Assembly: GCA_036675565.1 (NCBI GenBank)
Contig: JAKFER010000235.1
Span: forward strand, 1-22,136
Reading direction: 5' to 3'
DNA from: JACCYQ01 sp036675565
GTDB taxonomy: Bacteria > Bacteroidota > Bacteroidia > Chitinophagales > Chitinophagaceae
DNA: 22,136 bases
The position numbers were made by a program, and so were the translations under genes. The notes beneath the pieces were generated by a model. That model was not told where the DNA came from, ran no database searches, and was given only the letters and a program-made list of their open reading frames with translations. This document shows, piece after piece, positions 7,401-14,070 of this stretch. Position 1 is the stretch's first letter; each line of letters opens with the position of its first letter.

Positions 7401-9804
7401 GATCAAGCCTCATGAAGTTTCAGAAATTCCATTAACCGTTGCACATGGTTTTCAGAACATTCGGGCCATGGGAAAAGACAGGAAGATGAATGTTGCAATC
7501 ACAGCACAGAAATCCGTTCGTTCACGTACCCATCAAAAAATAAGTATTAAAGCTGCTCCGGGGAGTTATGTTACATTAGCTGCAGTTGATAATGGCGTTT
7601 TACAAGTTAGCAATTTTACCAGCCCCGATCCATATGAATATTTTTATAAGAAAAGAGCCCTTCAGGTAAATGCCTATGATCTTTATCCATTATTGTTCCC
7701 GGAAATCAGGGCAAGATTGAGCAGCACCGGTGGCGATGCAGAAATGAAGATGGATAAAAGAGTGAATCCAATGCCGGCAAAAAGAATCAAAATTGTTTCA
7801 TACTGGAGTGGTATTGTAAAAACAAATGGAAATGGTGTTGCCAATTTATCATTTGATATACCGCAATTCAGTGGGCAGATCAGGTTAATGGCTGTTGCCT
7901 ATAAAGGCAATGCTTTTGGATCATCAGAGGCAGTGATGACCGTGGCGGATCCTGTTGTTGTAAGTACTGCCTTGCCCCGTTTTTTAAGCCCGGGTGATAC
8001 CGTTTCAGTCCCGGTTACCATCAGCAATACAACAGCAAAAGCCGCCGATGCAACTTCCAATATTAAAGTGGAAGGTCCATTCCTCGTAGTTGGTCAATCA
8101 ACCCAAAAAATAAACATCAATGCAAACAGTGAACAGGTGGTTTATTATAAGGTAGCAGCAAAGCCGGGAATAGGTGTGGGTAAAATCAGGGTTGATATAA
8201 ACAGTATGGGTGAACGCTTTTTTGAAGAAACAGAATTATCTGTAAGACCACCATCCACTTTGCAGAAATTATCGGGCAGTGGAAGCATTGTTGGTGGCAA
8301 AAATCAGCTGGTTAATATTCCCGTTAATGATTTTATTGCTGGATCTGCTGATTATAAACTGATGGTCAGTTCATCTCCGGTCGCCGAACTTTCATCACAT
8401 TTAAAATACCTGGTTCAATATCCTTATGGATGTACGGAGCAGATCATTTCATCGGCTTTCCCTCAATTATATTATGGTGATATGGCCAGCTTGGTTGGAT
8501 TGAAAACAGGTGACCAGGCGATTTCAAATATTATTGAAACCGTTCGCCGTATCAAAATGCGACAACTGTATAACGGAGCCCTTACACTTTGGGAAAATGA
8601 AGGACAGGAGCATTGGTGGACGACTGTGTATGCTGCCCATTTTTTACAGGAAGCAAAACGGGCAGGGTTTGATGTGGATAATAGTTTAATGGAAACATTA
8701 TTAGGTTATATCAGTCACCGGTTGGCAAATAAACAAACGATAACGTATTACTATAACCGCGATCAAAACCGGAAGATCGCTCCTAAAGAAGTTCCTTATA
8801 GTTTATATGTTTTATCAATGGCTGGGCGACCTAATATTTCAGCCATGAATTATTATAAGGCAAATACAGCGATGCTATCACTTGATGGTCGTTACTTATT
8901 GTCTGTTGCCTTTGCTTTAGCGGGTGATAGAAAATCTTTTAATGCATTATTACCCGGATCATTTAGCGGAGAGCAATCCGTTCCGCAAACCGGGGGAAGT
9001 TTTTATTCCTTTCACAGGGATATTGCTTTAGCATTAAATGTATTGCTGGAAGTTGACCCGGGGCATAAGCAGGTGCCCGTGATGGTTAGACAAGTAAGTG
9101 ATTTTTTAAAATCAAACCAGTATTTAAATACACAGGAAAGAACATTTTCATTCCTGGCATTGGGTAAAATGGCGAGGCAGGCTGGCAAGTCTAATGTAAA
9201 GGCAGAGATCAAAGTGAAAGGAAAAACAATTGCCAGGATAGACGGAAATGACTGGCAGGGGAATAAAAAAGATATTAATTCAAACCAGGTTGAAATTGTA
9301 ACAACCGGAAATGGCAGAATGTATTATTGGTGGGAAGCTGAAGGGATTAGTGCCAGCGGTCAGTATATTGAAGAAGATAATTTCATTAAAGTAAGAAAAC
9401 GATTTTATAACAGAAATGGACAACCGATTACAGGAAATGTATTCAACCAAAATGAGTTGATCATCATCGGCATTACTTTAGAGAATGCATATAGCAACCC
9501 GGTGGAGAATATTGTAATTACAGATTTATTACCTGCTGGTTTTGAAATTGAAAATCCACGTACCAAGGAGATTCCTGGTATGGATTGGATCAAAGACAGT
9601 GAGAACCCCAAAGCATTGGATGTGCGGGACGATCGAATTCACTTTTTTGTAGACCTGGGCAAACAGAAACAGGTTTATTACTATGCGGTAAGGGCAGTAT
9701 CACCCGGTAATTACAAGATGGGTCCGGTTAGTGCAGACGCGATGTATAAAGGAGAGATACATTCATATCATGGGGCAGGCAATATAAGAGTAGTCAGCAG
9801 GTAA
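4402..9804 (+). CDS. Alpha-2-macroglobulin family lipoprotein with thioester motif
   Basis: This 1800-residue protein has a lipoprotein signal ending VTSSC (Cys23), with Asn at +2, so an outer-membrane lipid anchor facing the periplasm is likely. Bacterial macroglobulins trap proteases: cleavage of a bait region triggers covalent capture through an internal thioester. Macroglobulin beta-domains fill the first half. A Pro/Gly-rich MG-type segment (DIYRPGESVRF) lies near residue 580. The conserved A2M block (YWSGIVKTN, then FDIPQFSGQIRLMAVAY) lies around 1135-1170. The thioester motif PYGCTEQ has Cys1344 and Gln1347 intact, followed by the helical thioester domain and the C-terminal receptor-like domain (DLLPAGFEIENP). 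Length is normal for the family. The divergent neighbour pbpC supports a role in guarding the wall when the outer membrane is breached. No terminator follows; the gene runs into a repeat-rich spacer. Confidence 0.95.
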   Translation: MRFSILTAACLFLLLSMLVTSSCNRDAVSLAYTNAKEEVPQTGNLIFRFNKPVMNDSLLNVWDSTEYISFDPKIPGRFRWESPDQLVFSPARPLLPATSYKAKVTPEVLRYTSFDKVEDANDIKFHTPMLALDQTGVTWVLIDESTRAAVPQVSLLFNYPVDPAELKDKLKIEVEGKEIGYSFQTVSASNEINIRLHDIKVEDKEFTTVVNISKGLKPSEGKNEIKEDISSHFIIPSPFILNIQNVIAEHDGTAGLVRVVTTQQIASANLSNYLKIDPAVTFTTEISDNGFIVRSNQFDADKAYTFQVLKGLRGSVGGVLKEDYEGDLGFGQLEADIAFTNNKAVYLSKKGAGNIEVILTNVPKIKLVVSKIYENNLVHAQRFGYYPDESEDARYASYEDESNYADATLGDVIFEKEIETSTLPKSGIARLLNISQFADRLPEFKGIYHVMVRSTEDYWVKSSRYISVSDIGMIAKEGQDKIFVFANSLKTAESMNDVQVNVYGYNNQLIGSGVTNGEGVAEIDFSRNDAKGFRPAMIIAKTGDDFNYLPFNDTRINTSRFDVGGKRMNPTGMDAFIYAERDIYRPGESVRFSVILRNSEWQSPGDIPLKFKFLYPNGKEFKSFRKNLNEEGSMESTIDLPVSAITGTYNLEVYSSNDILLSTQNFMVEEFVPDRIKVTATLDKKELAPGQSTNLMIHALNFFGPPAANRNYETDIQIKQKKFSAKKFPDYDFSLANQNTFFGKELKEGKTDASGNASITYEVPALYANMGLLQADFYTTVFDETGRPVSRQTPVEIFTQEVFFGLKNDYSTYFPLNRPVKFGILSVNKNGSPVKSTARIVMVKKEYKTQLVRSGSYFRYESQRQDKIVSDLQKEISGEVVHTYTPVTPGDYELRIYKPGASAYISKSFYSYGSWGNNYSNAFEVNRDGNIDIETDKEEYTTGDHLKLLFKAPFNGKMLVTLENNGVVDYRYIEVKNRTASMELPVKDVHLPNIYITATLIKPHEVSEIPLTVAHGFQNIRAMGKDRKMNVAITAQKSVRSRTHQKISIKAAPGSYVTLAAVDNGVLQVSNFTSPDPYEYFYKKRALQVNAYDLYPLLFPEIRARLSSTGGDAEMKMDKRVNPMPAKRIKIVSYWSGIVKTNGNGVANLSFDIPQFSGQIRLMAVAYKGNAFGSSEAVMTVADPVVVSTALPRFLSPGDTVSVPVTISNTTAKAADATSNIKVEGPFLVVGQSTQKININANSEQVVYYKVAAKPGIGVGKIRVDINSMGERFFEETELSVRPPSTLQKLSGSGSIVGGKNQLVNIPVNDFIAGSADYKLMVSSSPVAELSSHLKYLVQYPYGCTEQIISSAFPQLYYGDMASLVGLKTGDQAISNIIETVRRIKMRQLYNGALTLWENEGQEHWWTTVYAAHFLQEAKRAGFDVDNSLMETLLGYISHRLANKQTITYYYNRDQNRKIAPKEVPYSLYVLSMAGRPNISAMNYYKANTAMLSLDGRYLLSVAFALAGDRKSFNALLPGSFSGEQSVPQTGGSFYSFHRDIALALNVLLEVDPGHKQVPVMVRQVSDFLKSNQYLNTQERTFSFLALGKMARQAGKSNVKAEIKVKGKTIARIDGNDWQGNKKDINSNQVEIVTTGNGRMYYWWEAEGISASGQYIEEDNFIKVRKRFYNRNGQPITGNVFNQNELIIIGITLENAYSNPVENIVITDLLPAGFEIENPRTKEIPGMDWIKDSENPKALDVRDDRIHFFVDLGKQKQVYYYAVRAVSPGNYKMGPVSADAMYKGEIHSYHGAGNIRVVSR

Positions 9805-9806
9805 TT

Positions 9807-9878
9807 CAATTTGACAATTAGGCAATTAGACAATTTGACAATGAGGCAATTTGAAAATTTGAAAATTTGAAAATGAAG
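9807..9878 (+). repeat. 8-bp tandem repeat, nine units, consensus CAATTTGA
   Basis: Nine head-to-tail 8-base units run without a break from 9807: CAATTTGA, CAATTAGG, CAATTAGA, CAATTTGA, CAATGAGG, CAATTTGA, AAATTTGA, AAATTTGA, AAATGAAG. Three units are identical to the consensus. The repeat starts two bases after the macroglobulin stop codon and lies between convergent genes. It is noncoding in all likelihood. Short AT-rich repeats like this grow and shrink by slippage. Confidence 0.9.
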
Positions 9879-9895
9879 AAGTGATCAATTGAAAA

Positions 9896-9916
9896 TGTAA
9901 AATGTAAAACGTAAAA
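9896..9916 (+). repeat. 7-bp tandem repeat, three units (TGTAAAA)
   Basis: TGTAAAA (9896-9902), TGTAAAA (9903-9909) and CGTAAAA (9910-9916) follow the 8-bp repeat after a short gap. A little further on, TGAAATTTCA (9953-9962) is a perfect palindrome, and TCAAATTT repeats the 8-bp unit in inverted orientation. The spacer 9805-10004 holds no gene. Confidence 0.7.
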
Positions 9917-10004
9917 AATCTTTTTTCAATCTCTATAACCTTTATACATTATTGAAATTTCAAATTTTTTGATTTTAAACTTTTGGATTTTACTTCATAC
10001 AGGC

Positions 10005-10038
10005 GCAAAAAATAAGCCTGGAAGTAAATCCAGGCTTA
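10005..10038 (-). terminator. Terminator of the RRM protein gene
   Basis: A perfect 10-bp stem pairs TAAGCCTGGA (10013-10022) with TCCAGGCTTA (10029-10038), with a six-base loop. On the minus strand it is followed by TTTTTTGCGCC, a good U-tract. It lies 26 bases past the stop codon of the gene at 10065-10463. Confidence 0.88.
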
Positions 10039-10064
10039 TAAGAACACAGTGAATATTTTTTTGA

Positions 10065-10463
10065 TTAATACTCGTCCCTGTATCCACCACGACTTCCACC
10101 GCCGCCGCCACGGTTAAAACCGCCGCCGCCGCCGTTGCCGCCTTTCTTGAATCCGCCACCGCCGCCGCCGTTGCCGAAGCTTCTTTTCTTAAAGCCTCCG
10201 CCGCCGCTGCCGCCGCCTTCAGTTTTAGGACGAGATTCATTTACAACCAGGTTTCTTCCTTCAACTTCAGTGTTGTTTAAAGAATCAATAGCAGTTTGTG
10301 CTTCCGCATCATTTGCCATTTCAACAAAGCCAAAGCCTTTGCTGCGCTGGGTAAATTTGTCAGTAACGATTTTAGCAGAAGTAACTTCGCCAAATGGACT
10401 GAATAGGTTGGCCAAATCCTGATCTTTCAGGCTCCAACTCAGGTTTCCTACGTAAATGTTCAT
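10065..10463 (-). CDS. RNA-binding protein with one RRM domain and a glycine-rich tail
   Basis: This 132-residue cytoplasmic protein has a single RNA recognition motif at about residues 1-78, with RNP2 IYVGNL (3-8) and RNP1 KGFGFVEM (42-49). The aromatic residues that stack on RNA are present (Tyr4, Phe44, Phe46). Residues 82-132 form a low-complexity tail of glycine runs broken by FKK, FNR and RGG-type steps, ending RGGYRDEY. Short RRM proteins with such tails are common in Bacteroidota and cyanobacteria and are often cold-induced; they act as RNA chaperones. The glycine tail is written mostly in GGC/GGN codons, making a local GC-rich GCC/CCG trinucleotide tract in an otherwise AT-rich region. 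It is monocistronic, with an AT-rich upstream region and its own terminator. Confidence 0.93.
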   Translation of the reverse strand: MNIYVGNLSWSLKDQDLANLFSPFGEVTSAKIVTDKFTQRSKGFGFVEMANDAEAQTAIDSLNNTEVEGRNLVVNESRPKTEGGGSGGGGFKKRSFGNGGGGGGFKKGGNGGGGGFNRGGGGGSRGGYRDEY

Positions 10464-10790
10464 TTTGAGAAAAAATTTAAAAAAAAGAAATTGTTATTAC
10501 AATTACAACTTGCTCAAAACATTTACGAAACGTTCAATTGAGATTATCAGTAACTGTAAAGAACACTAAACACCACGAAAATAAGATTATTTCATGAACA
10601 ACAAATTCATTTTTTGATGGCTTCTTAGCATTGAAAATCAATGTAAATGCGCTTTTCAACCCTTTAATATAAAAGATACTGCAGCTCATTAAAGTTTAAT
10701 ATGATCTGTTTGGGAGAATAAGGCACCCCGTTTAAGCATAAAAAAACCCCCGGGTTTAACCAGGGGTTCAGGATTATTTTAGAAAGAGAA
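10464..10790. other. Intergenic region between the RRM gene and rplI
   Basis: No gene is seen in these 327 bases. The part next to the RRM gene (10464-10550) is A/T-rich on the minus strand and would be its 5' leader. It holds a weak hairpin, AATTGT (10489-10494) with ACAATT (10499-10504). No exact TAnnTTTG promoter was found for the RRM gene. The part next to rplI holds that operon's terminator. The short minus-strand frame across 10664-10867 overlaps this terminator and rplI and does not look real. Confidence 0.5.
10737..10768 (-). terminator. Terminator of the rpsF-rpsR-rplI operon
   Basis: On the minus strand AACCCCTGG (10768-10760) pairs with CCGGGGGTT (10753-10745) through nine base pairs including one wobble. 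The loop has six bases, and a T-run follows immediately. It is 22 bases downstream of the rplI stop. Confidence 0.9.
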
Positions 10791-11237
10791 TTATTCACCT
10801 TCCACTTCAAATTCAACTTCGGCAGATTGATTGTTGCCAAATTCAATTGTTGCTTTATAAGTGCCAACTTCTTTTACATCATCAGGTATAGAGATCTTTC
10901 TGCGATCGATCTGGTAACCTTTTTGCTCCATGATGGCGCGGCTGATTTGTAAAGGAGTTACGCTACCAAAGATCTTTCCGCTTGTTCCGGTTTTAGCACC
11001 AATTTTCAATGGAGCTTCAGCCAGTTTAGCTTTTACATTATTGATCTCTGCCAGCATTTTTTCTTCTTTCTTGCGAACCTGTTTCAGCCTTTCTTCCAAT
11101 TGCTTTTTATTGCCAGGAGTAGCTTCAATGGCCATTAATTGCGGGATCAGGAAATTACGGGCATAGCCGCTTTTTACTTTCACCAGGTCATTAACAGCAC
11201 CCAGGTTATCTACATATTTTGTCAGGATTACTTCCAT
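10791..11237 (-). CDS. rplI: 50S ribosomal protein L9
   Basis: This 148-residue protein has the L9 N-terminal rRNA-binding domain (MEVILTKYVDNLG, then GYARNFLIP at 24-32), a long charged connecting helix (about 42-74, rich in Lys/Glu) and the C-terminal domain ending in an acidic tail. L9 binds domain V of 23S rRNA near the L1 stalk and helps keep reading frame and translation fidelity. Length is normal. It is the last gene of rpsF-rpsR-rplI, 63 bases after rpsR. That gap is much larger than the three bases between rpsF and rpsR and contains the three-way-junction fold described separately. Confidence 0.98.
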   Translation of the reverse strand: MEVILTKYVDNLGAVNDLVKVKSGYARNFLIPQLMAIEATPGNKKQLEERLKQVRKKEEKMLAEINNVKAKLAEAPLKIGAKTGTSGKIFGSVTPLQISRAIMEQKGYQIDRRKISIPDDVKEVGTYKATIEFGNNQSAEVEFEVEGE

Positions 11238-11251
11238 GATTTAAGTTTTAC

Positions 11252-11295
11252 CACCCCAGTGAAATTCACTGTCCCCTTGATTAAGGGTTAGGGTG
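11252..11295 (-). other. Compact three-way-junction RNA fold between rpsR and rplI
   Basis: Three perfect helices close a 44-base element: outer stem CACCC/GGGTG (11252-11256 with 11291-11295), hairpin CAGTGA-AAT-TCACTG (11257-11271) and hairpin CCCTT-GATT-AAGGG (11274-11287). Only two and three unpaired bases separate the helices. It ends 14 bases before the rplI start codon, so it lies in the operon mRNA next to the L9 initiation region. It may be an autoregulatory or processing site, or a copy of a short palindromic intergenic repeat. The base pairing is seen; the function is not known. Confidence 0.6.
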
Positions 11296-11300
11296 AGGTT

Positions 11301-11567
11301 TTACTTTAAAAGATCTGTTACAAAAGGCAATAATGCCATTTGACGGGCTTTTTTAACCGCATCAGACACTTTGCGCTGAAATTTCAATGAGTTACCGGTT
11401 AAACGGCGAGGTAAAATTTTACCCTGCTCATTCAGGAACTTTTTCAAAAATTCAACATCCTTATAATCAATATAACGGATGCCATACTTTTTAAACCGGC
11501 AGTATTTCTTAATCCTTTTATCGCTGCGTATAGCGGTCAGGTATTTTATTTCGTTAGCTTTTGCCAT
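11301..11567 (-). CDS. rpsR: 30S ribosomal protein S18
   Basis: This 88-residue basic protein has the S18 core: a KKYCRFKKYGIRYIDYKD segment, then LKKFLNEQGKILPRRLTGNSLK and a C-terminal helix (QRKVSDAVKKARQMALLPF). S18 sits on the 30S platform as a heterodimer with S6, bound to the central domain of 16S rRNA. Only one Cys (in KKYCRFKK) is present, so no four-Cys zinc knuckle is intact. It starts three bases after the rpsF stop, so translation is probably coupled and S6 and S18 are made in equal amounts. Confidence 0.98.
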   Translation of the reverse strand: MAKANEIKYLTAIRSDKRIKKYCRFKKYGIRYIDYKDVEFLKKFLNEQGKILPRRLTGNSLKFQRKVSDAVKKARQMALLPFVTDLLK

Positions 11568-11570
11568 AAC

Positions 11571-11927
11571 TTAAGATTCAACTGCTTTTTCGGTTCCTGT
11601 AGGTACGCCACTTCTCTTTTTAGCATTGTACTCGACGGCGTATTTATCGAGTTTGCAAAGCAGGTGACGAAGTACACTTTCGTCACGTAAAAGCTGAATT
11701 TTCAGCTTTTCATTGAAGTCGGATGGCCCCCTGAATTCTAAAACCCAGTATAAACCTGTGGTTTTTTTATCAACAGGATAAGCCAGTGATTTTAATCCCC
11801 ATGGATTCTCTGACACGATTTCACCACCATTTTCGGTAATGTAACCGGTATATTTTTTTAACGCTGATTTAAATTCATCATCGCTAAGAACCGGGGTAAA
11901 AATCACCATCAATTCGTAATTGTTCAT
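11571..11927 (-). CDS. rpsF: 30S ribosomal protein S6
   Basis: This 118-residue protein has the typical S6 ferredoxin-like fold: MNNYELMVIFTP strand, helix, then NPWGLKSLAYPVDKKTTGLYWVLEF (two strands that contact S18 and rRNA) and LRDESVLRHLLCKLD. The C-terminal tail (about 103-118) is short and lacks the long acidic extension seen in enterobacteria. It is first in the operon. Upstream on the minus strand is an exact TAnnTTTG box and a leader of about 80 bases with a stable hairpin. This fits the known habit of S6:S18 to repress their own operon through the rpsF leader. Confidence 0.98.
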   Translation of the reverse strand: MNNYELMVIFTPVLSDDEFKSALKKYTGYITENGGEIVSENPWGLKSLAYPVDKKTTGLYWVLEFRGPSDFNEKLKIQLLRDESVLRHLLCKLDKYAVEYNAKKRSGVPTGTEKAVES

Positions 11928-11970
11928 TTGCTGATAGTGTTTTAAAAAATAAAAAATTCCCTTTGGCCCT

Positions 11971-11997
11971 CCAGAAAACAGGTGTCTGTCTTACTGG
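11971..11997 (-). promoter_or_regulatory. Hairpin in the rpsF 5' leader, possible S6:S18 autoregulatory site
   Basis: The minus-strand RNA can form CCAG, a bulged U, then AAGACAG, a loop ACAC, and CUGUUUUCUGG. That is eleven pairs (one G-U) with a single-base bulge. Just outside, GCCC and GGGC can pair to extend the structure. It lies 44 bases before the rpsF ATG, inside the transcript predicted from the -7 box at 12015-12022. S6:S18 leader motifs are known in other phyla. Whether this is one cannot be shown from one sequence. Confidence 0.5.
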
Positions 11998-12014
11998 TTC
12001 AGACTTTGGGGCGG

Positions 12015-12022
12015 CAAAGATA
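12015..12022 (-). promoter_or_regulatory. -7 box of the rpsF operon promoter
   Basis: The minus strand reads TATCTTTG, an exact match to the Bacteroidota TAnnTTTG box, followed by CCGCCCC. A T-rich stretch (TTTATTTC) lies about 14-21 bases upstream, but no clean TTTG -33 box. The predicted start near 12009 gives a leader of about 80 bases. Confidence 0.65.
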
Positions 12023-12127
12023 GGGGTTATGAAGGGAAATAAAGACGTTAAATCCATGTTTTTTAAAGCTGCAGGACGCTACTTCAGCCATTCTGCCAAA
12101 TTTACCGTTTATTATTAAATTTTTGGA

Positions 12128-12144
12128 CTGGCACCTTCTTTGAA
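12128..12144 (+). promoter_or_regulatory. Weak sigma-54-like promoter motif before htpG
   Basis: CTGGCAC, five bases, then TTGAA matches the -24/-12 layout YTGGCAC-N5-TTGCW except that the -12 C is A. Transcription would start near 12155, eleven bases before the htpG ATG. A CTTCTTTG box at 12135-12142 is a poor TAnnTTTG alternative at the same place. Both are tentative. Confidence 0.2.
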
Positions 12145-12165
12145 CCTAAGCTGAAAAAAATTCTT

Positions 12166-14013
12166 ATGCAGAAAGGTGCCATACGGGTTCATACAGAGAA
12201 TATCTTCCCGATCATTAAAAAGTTTTTATACAGCGACCACGAAATTTTTTTAAGAGAACTTGTCAGTAATGCGGTGGATGCCACCCGTAAACTAAAGACA
12301 TTATCATCAGCTGGCGAAGCAAAAGGCGAATTAGGTGAATTACGCATTGATATCATCCTGGACAAAGAAAATAATACCCTTACCATAGCCGATCGGGGTA
12401 TTGGTTTAACTGCCGAAGAAATGGATAAGTACCTGAACCAGGTAGCATTTTCCAGTGCTGAGGAATTTTTGGAAAAATATAAGGGAGAAAATGAAGCCAA
12501 TATTATTGGTCACTTCGGATTAGGTTTTTATTCCGCTTTTATGGTGAGTGACCAGGTGGAAGTATTTTCAAAATCGTACAAAGAAAATGCTCCTGCGGCC
12601 CGGTGGGAATGTGACGGAAGTCCTGAATACGTTATTGAGGACGTTGAAAAAGCGGATAGGGGAACCAGTGTTGTTTTACATATCAATGAAGAAAGCCAGG
12701 AATTTTTAGAAGCAGAAAGAATCAGGCATATTTTAAACCGCTTTTGCCGTTTCCTGCCTATACCTATATTTTTTGAAGACAAACAAATAAATAACACCAA
12801 TCCTGCCTGGACTAAAAAACCGGCTGAATTAACCCCGCAGGATTACCAGGATTTTTATAAAGAACTTTATCCATTTTCAGAAGCACCACTTTTCTGGATC
12901 CATTTGAATGTTGATTATCCATTTAACCTGACGGGTATTCTTTATTTCCCAAAAATTAAAAAGAGTTTTGAAATACAGAAAGATAAGATCCAGTTGTATA
13001 GCAACCAGGTTTTTGTAACAGATGAAGTGAAGGAAATTGTTCCTGAATTTTTAATGTTATTACATGGTGTAATTGATTCTCCGGACATACCGTTGAACGT
13101 TAGCCGAAGTTACCTGCAGGGTGATCCAAATGTTCGCAAGATCAATTCGCACATCACCAAAAAAGTCGCAGACAAACTGGAAGAAATATTTAAAAACAAC
13201 CGGAAAGAGTTTGAAGAGAAATGGGAAGATATCGGGCTGTTTGTTAAGTATGGTATGATGACGGATGATAAATTCCAGGAAAAAGCAAATAAGTTCCTGG
13301 TGATGCAGGATGCAGCTTCTTCAACTTTTTATACACTGGATGAATATCGGGCTGCAACCGAAACATTGCAAAAAAACAAAGAAGGTAAACTGGTCGTTTT
13401 GTATACAACACAACCTGTAGAACAGGACAGTTATATAAAAGCGGCACAGGAGAAGAGTTATATAGTAGTGAAAATGGAAACACTTGTCGATTCCGCCTTC
13501 ATTAATAATATGGAAATGAAGTGGGAAGATGTGACCTTTAAAAGAGTGGATTCAGAAATTGCTGATAACCTGGTTGATGCTGTCGAAACGTCAGAATCGG
13601 TTTTGAATAAAGAAGAAGAGGAATTATTGAAGAATTTATTTGAAATAAAAAAACCGGCATTGAATGTAAAGGTTGAAGTGAAAGGATTAAGTGCAGGCAC
13701 TCCACCGGTTGTTGCAACCCGCAGTGAATTTATGCGAAGAATGAAAGACATGGCATCTATGGGTGGGGATGGAATGAAATGGTATGGAGAAATGCCGGAT
13801 GAAGTAACGTTAACAGTTAATGGAAACCACCCGGTTTATAAAAACATTTTGCAGGAATCAGCCAAAGAAAAACAGGAAAAAATGGTCAACAACCTGGCAG
13901 ATCTTGCATTATTATCACAAGGTTTATTGAAAGGAAGTGATCTTACAAATTTCATTAGCCGCAGTGTTGAATTAATGGAAGGAAAAGAAGAAGCTAAGAT
14001 TATTCAATCATAA
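12166..14013 (+). CDS. htpG: Molecular chaperone HtpG (Hsp90)
   Basis: This 615-residue cytoplasmic ATP-dependent chaperone has the GHKL ATPase domain at about 1-220: the E-helix ELVSNAVDAT with ATP-contacting Asn35, DRGIG at 76-80 (Asp76 binds adenine) and the lid/glycine loop GHFGLGFYSAF at 115-125. The middle domain includes NVSRSYLQGD, which holds the catalytic-loop Arg. The C-terminal dimerisation domain follows. The charged linker of eukaryotic Hsp90 is absent, as usual for bacteria. Length matches other HtpG proteins. The ATG at 12166 gives the conserved start MQKGAIRVHTENIFP. The C-terminal segment from about 510 on (MRRMKDMASMGG) is present, so the protein looks intact. It is divergent from rpsF and convergent with recJ, with a shared terminator. 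Confidence 0.98.
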   Translation: MQKGAIRVHTENIFPIIKKFLYSDHEIFLRELVSNAVDATRKLKTLSSAGEAKGELGELRIDIILDKENNTLTIADRGIGLTAEEMDKYLNQVAFSSAEEFLEKYKGENEANIIGHFGLGFYSAFMVSDQVEVFSKSYKENAPAARWECDGSPEYVIEDVEKADRGTSVVLHINEESQEFLEAERIRHILNRFCRFLPIPIFFEDKQINNTNPAWTKKPAELTPQDYQDFYKELYPFSEAPLFWIHLNVDYPFNLTGILYFPKIKKSFEIQKDKIQLYSNQVFVTDEVKEIVPEFLMLLHGVIDSPDIPLNVSRSYLQGDPNVRKINSHITKKVADKLEEIFKNNRKEFEEKWEDIGLFVKYGMMTDDKFQEKANKFLVMQDAASSTFYTLDEYRAATETLQKNKEGKLVVLYTTQPVEQDSYIKAAQEKSYIVVKMETLVDSAFINNMEMKWEDVTFKRVDSEIADNLVDAVETSESVLNKEEEELLKNLFEIKKPALNVKVEVKGLSAGTPPVVATRSEFMRRMKDMASMGGDGMKWYGEMPDEVTLTVNGNHPVYKNILQESAKEKQEKMVNNLADLALLSQGLLKGSDLTNFISRSVELMEGKEEAKIIQS

Positions 14014-14035
14014 GCAGGTGTGAATTATTTTCAAT

Positions 14036-14070
14036 AAATATAAACGGGTTGCTTGCGACCCGTTTTTAAT
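14036..14070. terminator. Bidirectional terminator between htpG and recJ
   Basis: A 10-bp stem, AAACGGGTTG (14042-14051) with CGACCCGTTT (14056-14065) including one G-T pair, has the loop CTTG. On the plus strand it is followed by TTAATTTT, and on the minus strand by TATATTTATTG. The recJ stop codon (14066-14068) abuts the stem, so the one element can end both convergent transcripts. Confidence 0.82.

Noticed and set aside
9807..9916. Tandem repeats as a CRISPR array
   Set aside because: The units are 7-8 bases long and contiguous, with no spacers and no cas genes nearby.
10135..10422. Plus-strand proline-rich frame opposite the RRM gene
   Set aside because: It is the antisense shadow of the glycine-rich tail (GGN read backwards gives proline codons) and matches no family.
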